From: Cryptomeria japonica
Taxonomy: Eukaryota > Streptophyta > Pinopsida > Cupressales > Cupressaceae
Length of the DNA stretch: 64,000 nt
Assembly: GCF_030272615.1 (NCBI RefSeq)
Contig: NC_081415.1
Coordinates: 596,941,335 to 597,005,334 of the forward strand
Direction: 5' to 3'
Part shown: piece by piece, positions 23,300 to 35,559 of the stretch
Numbering within the stretch: position 1 is the first letter of the stretch
Layout: each line of letters starts with the position of its first letter
Made by a program: the position numbers and the translations under genes
The notes under the pieces: generated by a model
Seen by the model: only the letters and a program-made list of their open reading frames with translations
Told to the model about the DNA's origin: nothing
The model's database searches: none

Positions 23300-24114
23300 T
23301 TGGAGCTAAGTTTGAGGACCAAAATTGGAGTTTGGCATCAGTCTCTTCTTTCAGTCAGGAATGTTGCTTCTTTCATGTAAAACTTATTCTATTCTTCCTT
23401 TCTTCTCAATTCTTTCTTTATGCTTGCAATACACAATAAGTACATAGCATTATAACTCAGATTTTGAAGATTTTTTTAGTTTTTATAGTACTTTCATATT
23501 GTAATAGCATATCCTTTCATTTTCAATAAAAGAGCAATAGTTCCTTCCAAAATCTCTTTTGTTTTGGTGTTGTAGATGAATGATTTGATGTGTTTATTGT
23601 GTTTCTTTTATGATTCCTCTAAATATTTGTCATTTATGTATTGTTAAGGAAAAATAATTCATGTCAAATGAGGTTATGAGCTGTGTAAGGTTGACTTAGG
23701 TAGTTTGAAGTTGTGAAACATAGTTTCCTCCATGCAAATGTTGAAACAAAAAACCTTCTTATAAAATATTTATGTATTTCATGATTTGATTTAGGTTGTG
23801 AATGAACAAGCTTCTTTGATTGAAGCATGATTGTGAGTTTGACTAGCAAGTAAACCTGACATTTTTGGTGTATCATCTCCTATTAGCGGTAAAGTTTCAT
23901 TTCAAGCATCTTTATATCCCTTTTACAATTAGATCCACTAGTTTGTAGGAGGTTTGTTAAGGGAACCAACCCATAATTTGGAGGTTCATCTTCATTTTAG
24001 GACACCCACAACCTAAAGATGCCCCCATGTTGCATGGATTGCTAAGATTTAGAGCTTAGCATTTGGTACAATTCTTCATAACAATAGTTTTTGGCACACC
24101 CAGTGAGACACGAT
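23300..24114 (+). mobile_element. LTR 3' end and primer-binding region of another element
   Basis: CAATAAAAGAGCAATAG near 23522 is a typical LTR polyadenylation region. Sequence near 24085-24105 reads ATAGTTTTTGGCACACC, in the position and style of the LTR end/PBS of plant Ty3-type elements. C2 then interrupts the element, and a decayed gag-like frame resumes on its far side (28426). The assignment is inference from order and style. Confidence 0.35.
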
Positions 24115-24119
24115 TGAAC

Positions 24120-25018
24120 TATTGGAATCCAAGAAAACTTAGAGGGGGGGTGAATTAGTGTTCTACTAGAATGATTAATTTTAACCTTATTAAAACATGT
24201 ATTCACCAACCGGTAAACTGGTACATATAAGATTGAAAGAAGTAAAGAAATCAATAACCCAATCACACAAATCAATACCATAACACAAAGAATTATACGT
24301 GGAAAACCTCAAAGAGGAAAAACCACGGTGGGATTTGTGACCCACAATATCAATCCACTAGCCATATGAAGAGATATTATAAAATATAGGGGCTTGCACT
24401 TGCAGGAAGGCTTACAGCCTAGAGCACACTACTCATCACAAAAGGAGTCTCATTGAATACATACAAATCCAGACTACAATCTGAAGAAATGAGTGATCTG
24501 CAATGATATCATCTTCTATGCCTGAATACAATTTCGGTTAAGCTCTGTTTGTTCCGGTCTAAAACCCTAAACCCTTACTGGAATAACCTCTTACATAATC
24601 TTTGCATTACAAATATCACTCTCATATCTTTTTTCACTCTTGCATATTACAAAATGATCTAATCAACTAACCTATATACCCTTACAATCCTTCATGCCTT
24701 ATGTTGGCTTACATAGATAATTACAAAATCAATATACATGTCGGCTCAATTACATAAATACATAAATATCAAAATCAATTGTCGATTTTTTGGATCTCCC
24801 AAAATGATGTCAGCCTCCAATACCGTTATCCTGATGAAGTCATGTCGGCCTGTAATGCCGATACCAAAAGAATTCCTCCTACCGGTGAAGATACCTGCCA
24901 GTGCCGGTGTTGGTGAAGTGTCTGCCGGTAAACAACCAAACCAAAATATGAAAGCCAGAACATGTTGCCATCAATGACAACATATTGAAACCAATCAAAT
25001 GAGTGTCAATTTCCAACA
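24120..25018 (-). repeat. C2 3' LTR, 899 bp
   Basis: It matches 27282-28193 along its length. Its terminal bases are TATTGG...CCAACA on the plus strand (inner-repeat CA mutated). It contains CCACGGTGGGATTTGTGACC, the U5 word shared with the copia LTRs in complementary orientation. Confidence 0.93.
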
Positions 25019-25020
25019 AT

Positions 25021-25185
25021 CTCCCCCTTTGGCATTGATGGCAACACATTTCCATCTGTCGGTTTCACCCTAAGACTGCTCCCCCTGAGCTGAATATCCA
25101 TTTGAGATTATGATCTAAACAAAATACTCCATACCTCCATATCTCCTGATACCAAGAATATATTTTCACTTATACCTCCCCCTTT
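25021..25185 (-). promoter_or_regulatory. C2 polypurine tracts (three)
   Basis: Minus-strand AAAGGGGGAG lies at 25185-25176, CAGGGGGAG at 25087-25079 and AAAGGGGGAG at 25030-25021, the last two bases from the LTR edge. The order matches C1 and D although spacing differs. Confidence 0.8.
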
Positions 25186-25364
25186 GACATCAATGCCAAA
25201 AAATAACCAAAACCGGGACGAAGAATGAAAGTCTATACAAAGAATGTCCCAAAATACCTTACCAGAGCTGAATATATTTCAAAATTTCTAGATAGGCTTT
25301 CTCCAAATGCTCTAGATAAGTATCCCAACCTGACTTGAGTGTGCCAGAAATAGATAAAAGTCCA

Positions 25365-27134
25365 TTAAGCATATGGGCATATGAATTTATCATTAAGTTT
25401 TGTTGGTATTTGATTTTCAATTTCTAACAAGGCTTTCTTATATATATCCAAATACAATAAAACTGCTTCCTCAACTTCTCTTTGTTCCTCACTATCTAAA
25501 TGCTCATAATAAAATTGCATATTTTTCAGCATACCATCCTTAGTAATTTCATCAACCAATTGTGCACAAGTCTTGGGTGGAATAATAGTTACATTACTGG
25601 TGACAAGTACGAGATCCGTGTCATCCATCTTCTTTCTTCTTCCAGTACCAGATGGAGCAAAAGGTGTTTCCTTTGGAGCTCGTTTCGATGTTGGTACCTT
25701 GATTGTAACTTTCCTAATTGGCTGCTTCCTAGCTTCCTCCTTAGATTATTCACCTTTCCTCCTCAACACCCTCTTGAGTGCTAAGGGTGTGTTATCCTCA
25801 GATCCAGATTCTGATCGAATAGGCCCAATGAAGACTTCAGGCTCTTTCCTCTTCCTTCCTTTTTTCTGGAACAACATCAATTAATGCCTTTATATCTTGG
25901 GAAACTTGTTCAACAAATTTACTTTCCTTGCATTGCTGTTTATCCCTCTTCTTCTGGTTAAACTCAGCTTCAACCTTTTTCTTCTTCTATTTAGCAGTAC
26001 AAAAGGATTTATCAACTTCATCAATAGGTGCATCAATCAACAGCTTTTCATAAGCATCCAAAATCTGAGCATCAACTTCATAACCCATCTCTTCAATCCA
26101 TATCTTTTGGGGCTTGACTACTTCCGTCAAAGTTTCATTCTTCTTAACCATGAAGCATATCTCGGTTGAGTATTTTCAACAATTTGCTTTGGAACCCTCT
26201 CTCTAGAATTTATAGCCTTTTGGAATTCCTTGAAGTAAACCCACACCTTATCATCTCTCTAACTACCCAATGTAGCAATAGATTGTTTCAGTTACCTTCC
26301 TACTGGGATATCAAATGCCCATTGTCTCTTCCCAAAACTGGGAGTTTCATTAATGAAAAATAGCATCAAACAGACAATAAGATTTCCATGCTAGAATGTT
26401 CCCTTCTTCTCTCCTTTGATCTTCCCTAGGTTAATTAACAATTCATCTAATATCCATCCACAAAGATCCAACTTCTCATTTTCCCTCATCATCTTATGTG
26501 TTGCATATATACAGGAGCTAGAAATAGAGTTCAGGCAGTTTGATTGAGTTACCTTGTAACCAATAATCATGCTTCTGAATCTGATGTCTCTATCTGTGAT
26601 AGTGCTAACCCTCATTGATCGCTTGTCTGATGTTGCACCGGTGATTTTATTGACATGATCATTAGAAACCTTCTTCTCTGGACGTTGTCCAATTTGCGGT
26701 AAACCAGTGATGGCCTTGATGGCTTGCCTTGAGATCTTGTAAGATCTATCCAACCAGATGAATTCTCCATGCACTCTACTCAAAACATATCTGACAATCT
26801 CATCTTCAAATTTAGGAATATCCAGAATGTTTGTAAACCCTAGATCATCAATATGCTTGTACTCGGGCTTAATATTTCTAGAATCTCCCATCGACTCACT
26901 CATATACATGCTCTTAATATCATTGGTTCCCAAATCCTCAATGTGGTAGTGAATGTAAGCTCTGACATCTTCAACATATATAACTCCTTTCAGGACACGG
27001 GAAAAAGAGCCAACCGAATCATCCAAGGTGGGAATATGGGGACATCGTTTAAAATTTTTCCTAGGATAGTCCTTGACCTCAACAACCGTAGGATTTGCAA
27101 TAAAAATTGGTGTAGAGGATGATCTCGCTTCCAT
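25365..27134 (-). pseudogene. C2 ORF2, C-terminally shortened and frameshifted
   Basis: The first 247 codons (27134-26391) are uninterrupted: MEARSS start, SRVHGEFIWLDRSYKI, AIKAITGLPQIGQRPEKK, KITGATSDKRSMRVS and MIIGYKVTQSNCLN, all alignable with D ORF2. Coding continues in shifted frames to 25365, ending with MLKNMQFYYEHLDSEEQREV and LLYLDIYKKALLEIENQIPT, which match D near 45110-45230. The region after this block in D (about 500 residues) is absent. No catalytic motif is visible. Confidence 0.8.
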
Positions 27135-27267
27135 GATGAAAGATAAATACCTAAGAAATAGTTGTCGGTGAAAACCCTAAAGAACTCTTCTAATTGCTGG
27201 TAAAATTGCTCAAGAAGATATCAATCACACTGAATTGCCTTAGACTCATTCTGAATCGCTCTGAATC

Positions 27268-27279
27268 GCTTTGATACCA
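27268..27279 (-). other. C2 primer-binding site
   Basis: GCTTTGATACCA is the complement of TGGTATCAAAGC, one base different from the initiator Met-tRNA-type PBS. It is two bases from the inner LTR edge. Confidence 0.85.
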
Positions 27280-27281
27280 AT

Positions 27282-28193
27282 TGTTGGAATCCAAGAACAC
27301 TGAGAGGGGAGGGAGGGGGTGAATCGGTGTTCTATCAGAATGATCAATTTTTAACCTTATTAAAACATGCTTTCACCAACTGGTAAACCAGTACATATAA
27401 GATTGAAAGAAGTAAAGCAATCAATAACCCAATCACACAAATGAATACCATAACAAAGAGAATTATACGTGGAAAACCTCAAAGATGAAAAACCACAGTG
27501 GGATTTGTGACCCACAATATCAATCCACTAGCCATATGAAGAGATATTACAAAATATAGGGGCTTGCACTTGTAGGAAGGCTTATAGCCTAGATCACACT
27601 GCTCATCACAAAAGGAGTCTCACTGACTACATACAAATCCAGACTATAATCTAGAGAAATGAGTGAACTGCAATGATAGCATCTTCTATGCCTGAATACA
27701 GTTTCGATTAAGCTCTATTTGTTCCGATCTGAAACCCTAAACCCTTACTAGAATAACCTCTTACATAATCTTTGCATTACAAACATCACTCTCATATCTC
27801 TCTTCACTCTTGCATATTACAAAATGATCTAATCAACTGACATATATACCCTTACAATCCTTCATGCCTTATGTCATCTTACATAGATAGTTACAAAATG
27901 AATATAAATGTCCGCTCAATTATATAAATACATGAATATCAAAATCAATTGCCGATTGCCGGATCTCCCAAAATGATGTCAGCCTCCAATACCATTATCC
28001 TGATGAAGTCATGTCATCCTGAAATGCCAGAACCAAAATAATTCCTCCTACCAGTGAAGATACCTGCCCGTGCCGGTGTTGGTGCCGGTGTAGTGTCGGT
28101 CAGTAAACAACCAAATGAAAATATGAAAGCCGGAACATGTTGCCATTAATGACAACATATTGCAACCAATCAAATGAGTGTCAATTCCCAACA
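27282..28193 (-). repeat. C2 5' LTR, 912 bp
   Basis: Plus-strand ends are TGTTGG at 27282 and CCAACA at 28193, so the terminal inverted repeat is intact here. It is the partner of 24120-25018. Confidence 0.93.
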
Positions 28194-28425
28194 TGAACTA
28201 CTTTAGTTCAATTCATCAGATCAATTTATTGGTATTTGGTGTGTTATCAATAATTTCATCCTTTGGAGGTACTATTCTTCAACACCATGGTGACTCTGAT
28301 TAAAGGTCTACTGGTTTATGCAGTTTAAGTGATAGTATGATTTATATTTCTCAAGGAATAAATGATATTTTCTCTCTTTTCAAAGAATCTTTTAATAAAT
28401 TTATAAATTGTTTCAATATCCTAGA

Positions 28426-30430
28426 ATGATGAATCATCAAGGAATCCATGTTTCTTTCCCATATTTTAACCAAAATCTAACTTTTGACCCTTCATATTAT
28501 CCATACTAGACTGGAAATGTTGTTGGTTTTATCCCAGAGAACCCTGCTACAACAAGTAACCAACATGCTCATCATGGTTACCACCCACCCACCCCTTCTC
28601 AAGCCCCTTAGCAGCCTAAATTTGAGTGTACTCAGAGTACCGATACAATAAGCCTAAAAGACATGGACTCATACTTTCAATACTAGTTATATGAGATCGA
28701 GAGACGACGAGAGTTTGAGTTGTAGCAAGATGTGTGGCCTTGTCGATCCTATCTTCAAGAGTAGGAGTTGGAGGATCTAAGGAGGTAGTATGAAGAATAT
28801 CTTGCAAAGGACATAGCGGTAAAAGTGAAGCAGATGAAGGTTTTTCTTGCTCAAGTTCAAAGGTTGGAGACTCAATCAACTCCTTTAATTCCCATCTTAA
28901 GACAAGCTCCCTCAACTACAATGGATTATCTTATGAAAGAAGAGGTCAATCAACATAATTTTCCAACTTTCAAGCAATCTAAGCCTATTTAGTATTCAAG
29001 TAATTCTTTAGTCATCTACATTCCAAGTTTTAGATGACCTTTTCCTTTACAAGATCCTTATGAGGCAAAAATTCAATTTGATATTCCTTGCAAACAACCA
29101 TCCCAAGCACCTACTTCTCCTCAAGAAAACCTTCAAGGATACTCATTTTTTCCACCATTTGGACCTTCTAGTCCTAGTACCATTTCATTGTTCTTGGGAG
29201 GACCAATTTTTTGGTGAAATAGCTGGTCCAAACACCAGAATCTTCATAATCAACAATTCAAGATGTAAAAAGGACAATTTGAGGAAAATCTTGAACAACA
29301 AATTCATGCAAAAGAAGTGAAGATGAAGTTATTCCTTGCCAAGCAAGAGGCTTCCAGGGTCAAAATTCCAAGCTTTAGACAAGGTGGGTCTCCTAAATCC
29401 CTCAAATGTAAAATTCAAAGTTTTAGGAACACTCCTTCATTTCAAGAAAAAACTTTTGAGGAACCTATTCAAGAAACCCAATCAACACTTCATTTTCCAA
29501 ATCCCTTTTATGAAGAAAATTTTTGTGAGTATGCATTTCCAAGTTTTAGAAAGTTTCAACCTTGACAAGACATTTTACTTGAACAAAATTAGTCAATTCC
29601 TGATGAGCAACCTTCTCCAAGACTTGTTCAACATCAAGAGTCCCAATAAAGTCTCTCTGAACAACCTTCTTTTCCTTGCCTATTCCAAGATGAACTCATT
29701 GTTTCTCAAGCTAATTAGTTTAATGAGCAAGAAAAAGAGGTTTTTGAAGAGAAAGGGATAGATCTCATATATGTTGATATGTGTGCATATGATTGACAAC
29801 ATGATAGATCATATCTATTTCAAGAGATAGATAAGGTTGTAGATGAAAAACAATAAGTTGTAGAGATAAAAAGGGATATTGATTTTCAAGTTCTTTCTAA
29901 TATGTTTGATGAGATTCCATGTTTTGTGAATGATGAAGAAAATAAAACTCATATCACAACAATAGTTAACTGAGATAAAAAAGAGAATGATAAAAACTTT
30001 GATGATTTGATTGCATAAGAGAGTTGTCTTGAGGTAGAATATAGTCTTCTCTCACATAAAATCAAAGAGGGTGAGGAGGAAGACTTATTTTGGAATGATC
30101 TTGAGGTTTTTGTTTCAAAATTAGACATCAAAACAATAATCTTTTAAATAAAATCAACTGGAACAACTAGGTAATGTGCAAGTAATAGATTTGGAATCTT
30201 AGGTTCAAGTTGATTTATTGGTTGAGCTTCCTTTGGTTGTTAATGATAATGAAGACAATATTCTTTTACTAACTCCATCAACAAGTTGTAATCAACAAGA
30301 GCTTGAAAATTACTTTGGCAAATTTTTGATTCATCAACAAGCAAAGGAGGACAATGTTCTTTTAAAGGTTAAAGAGATTAAAACACATGCAAAATTTTCA
30401 AACAAGTGGATCAACTTAAGAGACAAGAAA
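28426..30430 (+). pseudogene. Decayed Gln/Pro/Phe-rich gag-like frame
   Basis: From an ATG at 28426 the frame reads MMNHQGIHVSFPYF and NQHAHHGYHPPTPSQAP, then Gln/Glu-rich stretches, and AKQEASRVKIPSFRQ at 29340. It carries many in-frame stops and at least one frame change (29336-29761 open in another frame, and 30218-30433 in a third). The composition suggests a retroelement gag N-terminus, perhaps of the element whose LTR/PBS ends near 24110, since C2 inserted between them. No zinc knuckle or pol motif was found. The copia LTR at 30436 ends it. Confidence 0.4.
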
Positions 30431-30435
30431 TAGTT

Positions 30436-31825
30436 TGTTGGATATTAGTTGCTATGTTGTCATTGATGTCAACATATGTAGAGATTGTTAATGAGGAAAT
30501 TGTTGGAAAGTTTTCTTCTATGTATTCCAGTATTGCAGTTTGATGGAATGAGTTGGTTTAGCTTGTGTATTATAGATGAGTTGATGTAGTTTAAAGGGTT
30601 TCTAGTATATTGCCTATAGATGGTTCATTCTTATTTGCAGAGCTCTGCATGATGATTTGATTGAGTTATGAGATCCAATATTGGGTATGTTATGTAGTTG
30701 TTCGTGTTATTCAATATTCTGGTTTGTGCTCTATATTGCTTCAGAATTGCTATATCTTTAGTTGTGGATGTGTTAGATGTGTTTTGGACGTTGATGTGTG
30801 TCCTTAGTTTGTTTGGTTCATGATTTGGAAATCCACAAGCAAATCTTTTAGGTTGACTATTCGTTATGTTGATGTTCTTGAGCTTCGGTAGATAGATGAT
30901 GATTCTGGTAATTTGAGTTGTTGTGGTTGTTGTGATGCAATTCACATTGCTTGTGAATATCTCTAGATCATGTTCTATGCGTATTGGTGGTCCACATTGC
31001 TTATTGTGCGTGTTATTGAAGGTTTTCCTTGTCTAGTGATGTTCTTCATGTTATGTGATATTCTTGGTGATTGTAGCATGTTGCAGATGATTGAGGTGTA
31101 ATTGTTAGAGGTGTTGAGTGTTTGCGGTATTGATTTGGGTCCAGACTATGTCTCAGCCGACATTGTTTTGGTTCACATGTATTGTTGTAGTGTGTGAGAA
31201 TATTATTTTCTTATTTGTATTGAGGGTTTAGCCAACCTTTAAATTGAGGTTGAGGGTTTGTATAAATAAATGTAATAATCATGTGGATGTATGTCTGCGA
31301 ATGTCTGCATTGTATCTATGAATTGTATGTGCGAACAAGTGATTTGATCTTTTGGAAGTGTGAAGGAGAAAAGTAGTACAAAGAAAACCATGTGCTTAAC
31401 TGAAACTGTACTTAGGCATATGGAGATGTTATTTTCATAATTTGTGTGATCCAGATTATAGTCTAAATGCTTTTGTAAGTCAGTGAGACTTCCTGTAAGG
31501 CAGTGAGCCTTCCTTAAAGGTTGTAGCCTTTCTGGGTTTCTTATTTTGAGTAGTGAGCTCTAGGCAGTTTGCTTGAATGCATGTACATTCCTCATTGTAA
31601 TGTTCACATTTAGGCCTAACAAGGTAATATCTCATTGTGGGTAGGTTCCCACCGTGGTTTTTCCCTTAACCAAGTTTTCCACGTCAAAAATATTGGTGTT
31701 ATGTGTGTTATTGATGTGGTGTTGTTTCATGCTTTAATGATTAACTATCAAATCTATTTTGTGGTTTAAGTTGCGGTATGTTTTTTGTGCAAATTGATTC
31801 ACCCCCCCCCCCTCTTAGATTGTTG
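30436..31825 (+). repeat. Copia 5' LTR
   Basis: TGTTGGATATTAG at 30436 is followed by GTTGTCATTGATGTCAACA, as in the other LTRs. The U5 part has CCCACCGTGGTTTTTCCC near 31650 and GATTCACCCCCCC near 31795. The PBS region after it (ATTGTTGCAGATCC) is degenerate. An alternative start TGTTGGAAAG lies at 30501. There is no second LTR to confirm the edges. Confidence 0.6.
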
Positions 31826-31867
31826 CAGATCCTCTAGAAGAAGCTTGACCGCTTGAGGAGATCCGAG

Positions 31868-33798
31868 ATGACAACCTTTTCTTTCAAGAAGGATAGTCCA
31901 AAATTTGATGGAACAAACTACACTCTCTGGAAAAGATAGATGTAATGCCATTTGAGATGCATTGGAGAAGTGTACTGGAAGATTACTAAGAATGTATATA
32001 ATGTTCCGCAGAATGGTCCCACTCCTCGGGATGGGATAAAGGAAGTATAATTCAATATTAGAGACAAGGAAGTATTGTTGAGTGCCTTTTTAGATTGTGA
32101 GATGAGTAATGTGATGGACTTAGAGACTGCTCAAGAGATCTGGGTAAAATTGGAGATCTTGCATGAAGGTGATAGTCATGTGAAGATTACTAAGTTGTAG
32201 AGCTTGAAGGGTAAATATGAGAACATGAAGATGAGTGAAGATGAAAACATTACTTCTTTTATGTAGAAAGTGAATGAGCTTGTGTGTGAAATCAGATGTG
32301 CTGATGGAGTTTTAGAAGAATCTAAGATTGTTGTTAAAGTGTTGAGATCCTTGCATCTTGCTTACAAACATAAAGTTGTTGCTATTGATGAGAGCCAGAC
32401 TGTGACAAATGCGATAAGAGACATGTTGATTGGTAAACTTATTTCTTTTGAGTTGAGTGAGTTTGGAGACTCTCTTCCCAAGACTGAATCTGCATTCATA
32501 GCTACTATTTTCAGGAAGCAAAGATATGATCCGAGAGAAAGTTCTACAAGAGTATCTAGATATGAGAAATGCATGAAAGAGATGGAAGATGAAGAAAGAG
32601 AGATTGAGGAGCTTGAAGCACTTATTACCAGAAAATTGCCTAAGGTTGTCAGTATGTATGAAGGGAAGTTACCTCTTAAATGTATTTCATGTAATAAGAT
32701 AGGGAATTTTGTATCAAGGTGTCCGGAAAGAGAGAGAAATCCTAAGAAGATATTCAAGACATATAAGTCTAAATATTAGAAGAAGTGTTATTATGCTACT
32801 GATGAAGGTGTGACAGATGATGAGTCGGATAAGGATAATTCATGAGATGAATTTGTATTCATTGCTATCAAGGAGGACGATCCTGTAACTATAGATTCTA
32901 CAAGCTGTGCTAATGAGGAGAAATATTTAGCTACTAAAGTTGAGGAGAAAGATGAATGGGTAATTGGCAGTGGTTGCTCTCATCATATGACAGGTGATAA
33001 GAGTAAATTTGTAAATTTGGAAAGGTATGATGGTGGTATAGTAAGATTTGGTGATAACAAAGCTTGTGTAATATGTGGTAGAGGTTCTATTTCTCTTGAT
33101 GGTAAGCATAATATTGATGATGTGTTGTATGTTGAAGGTTTAAATCATAATCTTTTGAGTGTTGGTCAGATGGTCGATAAGGGATATAAGTTGCAATTGA
33201 AGAATGACAAATGTGAGATCTTGAGTAGCTCCAGAACTGAGATTGCATCAGGTAAAAAGACTAAAGGTAATATCTTTCACTTGAATGTTGGTGGTAAAAG
33301 TTGTCTAATTGCTCAAATTGATGAAAGTTGGTTATGGCATAAAGGATGTGTCATGTAAATTTTGATTGTATGGTTAAGATAAGTTCTACTCAAGTAGTGA
33401 GAGATCTACCGAAGTTAATAAAGCCTTCCAATGCGGTATGTAAGGAATGTCAATTGGGGAAGCATACAAGAGTTACTTATAAGAGAAAACATTATAATTC
33501 TAATGGATTTTTGGATCTTGTGCATACTGATCTATGTGGTCCTTCTAGAGTGAGAATCTTCCACGGTGACATGTATTTCATGTTGTTGATTGATGATTAT
33601 TCAAGGATGATGTGGGTTACCTTCTTAAGAGAGAAGTCTGAAGCATTGGAGAAGTTCAAGACTTTCAAGGCTAGAGTTGAAACTGAGCCTAGATTGAAGC
33701 TAAAGTGTCTGAGATCTGATAGAGGTGGAGAATTCACTTCCGATGAGTTTAATGCATATTGTGAAGAACATGGAGTTAAGAGACAATTATCTCACTAG
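31868..33798 (+). pseudogene. Copia gag-protease-integrase, broken
   Basis: The frame from ATG 31868 (MTTFSFKKDSPKFDGTNY) is a UBN2-type gag N-terminus. A zinc knuckle at about 32689 reads CISCNKIGNFVSRC, with Asn in place of the His ligand. The protease block reads WVIGSGCSHHMTGD, so the catalytic Asp of the usual DSG is Gly. After a frameshift at about 33346, HVNFDCMVKI and CKECQLGKH complete the integrase zinc region, and HTDLCGP, IDDYSR and RSDRGGEF hold the three acidic integrase residues. The frame ends at 33798. Stops at about 31936, 31942, 32050, 32197 and 32263 are TAG/TAA where Gln is expected. Confidence 0.9.
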
Positions 33799-33816
33799 TA
33801 CATTTGGAGAGGTTTT

Positions 33817-34070
33817 TCGACGAGCATTTCTGACGAGCTATGGGATTTCTTTTGTTTTGTCGGATTAATTTGATTTGTTTTCAAAAATTACCCCATGTTC
33901 GTCAGAATTTTGACCTATTAAAATTTCACATTGGAATTTAGACAAAAAACCGACGAACATTTCCGACTGGCTATGGGATTTCTTTTGCTTTGTCGGATTG
34001 TTTTTTTAAAAAGTATACCCCGTGTTTGTCAGAATTTAGACATGTTGAAATTTCATGTCGGCATCCTGAT
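33817..34070. repeat. Two tandem 133-bp units
   Basis: TCGACGAGCATTTCTGAC at 33817 and CCGACGAACATTTCCGAC at 33950 begin two similar units, each with CTATGGGATTTCTTTTG and TTTGTCGGATT. The copia integrase is cut just before the first. Confidence 0.75.
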
Positions 34071-34084
34071 GAACATGGATTTTA

Positions 34085-34546
34085 CCTGTTGATTGGCATA
34101 TGTTGGTTCAATGATTTTCACAGCCTCATAATTTCTTCTTACTCATCAAGATAACATAAGTTGATGACCTCTCTTCCCGTTGATCGATGAGAGTTATCTT
34201 GCTAGTCTCATCAGGCATCGAGATAGCTTAAAATGTGTCCAGGTGATGGGAATAATTTCCACAATGTCTTTTCCCTTGGCATAGCTTCTCTCGATACGTT
34301 ATGTCTCCTCAACATAAGCTTTGACCATTTATCATCATAACCTTTGCCGATGCGTTTTACTTTTGGTATTGTCAAGCGAGATAAGTCTTACTGATAGCAT
34401 CATCGATTATTGGCTATACAAGATTTCTCCATTGCCGCTAGTGTGTGTTTTGCCGATGGACTTCATCGATGTATTCTATCCCGATCACATGCTTCTACTT
34501 GTGTGTTACCATCGGGTTGACTTTTATCGATAGTTTAGATTTCATA
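34085..34546 (+). repeat. Dispersed repeat, copy 1
   Basis: About 460 bases align with 48312-48742 in the same orientation. Shared words include AATTTCTTCTTACTCAT, AAGATAACATAAGT, GATGACCTCTCTTCC, CGGGTTGA and GATGGACTTCATCG. There is no coding sense. It could be part of an LTR or of a non-coding transposon. Confidence 0.8.
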
Positions 34547-35559
34547 TTTGACGTCGAAATTCTGATGAACATGAGGAATTAAAAAAAAAAGTAATTATGC
34601 GCCATCATTATACATGGGCTCAAGGTGTGAAAATTGGGAGGAAGAAGGCACAATTGCTACAAATAGATGCTCGACAACAACTGTACAAGAGGTTGGTCCT
34701 TTCGTTCTTGTCATCAAGATTTTTTTGCAAGTTCCTTTGATTTCCTTGCATTCTCTTGTTCACTTTATTTCCAGTTGTAACTAGATTTAATTCCTGGTAA
34801 ATGGCCCCATAGAATAGTAGGGTCTTTGCTTATAGTTTGAATGAATTGGAATTTAATTTCAATTTAAATGAATTGGAATTTAATTTGAATGAAATGGCCC
34901 TACAATTCTATGGCCTTTGCTTTTTGGGTTGGCTAAATCTTTTAAGTTTACTTTTGGTTTTTGCATTTGTCCAAAAAACTTCCATAAAAAGAGGTTCCTA
35001 ACGCCTCCCTTTATAATAGTAGGGGCATGAGATTGTATTATGTCTATATTCCTATAGCAAGAATAGATTGCATGAGATTGTATTCTGTCTATATTCTATA
35101 GAAAGAACAAATGGGCATATCCCTTGCCCAGATGGCGAATTGTCCAGATCATCTATATTCCTATAGCAAGACCAAGAACAATAAGAATGGAGGGAGACCA
35201 GGTAGAGGGCAGAGAAGTGGGGAGCCAAGGCATATAGGTGGGTAGCCTCCATAGCTTCTTCACCAACCGTCCCCTCTCTGTGTAGGGATGGAAAAGTCAA
35301 GTGATTTGGAGCTGCCCCTACTGGGGCCTCAGTTCCCTGCTACATGAACCTTGAGTTATTTCATTAAGAAAATTGCAACCAAATTATTAGCTTGAATTCC
35401 CTTGCCAAATAGTAGGGCGTTAGCAAATAGTAATCAAATTGCGACCAAATTATTAGTTCGAATTAGCTTGAATTCCCTTGCTGAATAGTAGGGCGTTAGC
35501 AACTTGTTCACTTTGTTTAATGGTATCCGCTTTGGAAAAATATGAATCCTCAACCTCCT
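34547..35559. other. No gene; short direct repeats
   Basis: Small direct repeats are visible, such as GCATGAGATTGTATT at 35026 and 35072 and AGTAGGGCGTTAGCAA near 35411 and 35486. No coding or RNA signal was seen. Confidence 0.55.

Larger units (their letters stand above)
24120..28193 (-). mobile_element. C2: short non-autonomous LTR element, TSD TGAAC
   Basis: The complete element is flanked by TGAAC at 24115-24119 and 28194-28198. It reads minus: 5' LTR 28193-27282, PBS 27279-27268, ORF2 from 27134, three G-rich tracts, 3' LTR 25018-24120. Only 134 bases separate PBS and ORF2, so the zinc-knuckle ORF1 of C1 and D is absent. ORF2 also lacks its C-terminal part. It is an internally deleted relative (4.07 kb) of C1 and D. 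Confidence 0.93.
30436..33798 (+). mobile_element. Ty1/copia retrotransposon, 3'-truncated
   Basis: A 5' LTR, gag, protease, pre-integrase and integrase are present in the usual Ty1/copia order. Sequence similarity stops just after the integrase DDE region at about 33798, where unrelated repeat DNA begins; RT, RNase H and the 3' LTR are absent. It is the only copia coding sequence in the window and uses LTR words like those of C1, C2 and D, so its family is a candidate source of machinery for them (inference). Confidence 0.85.
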
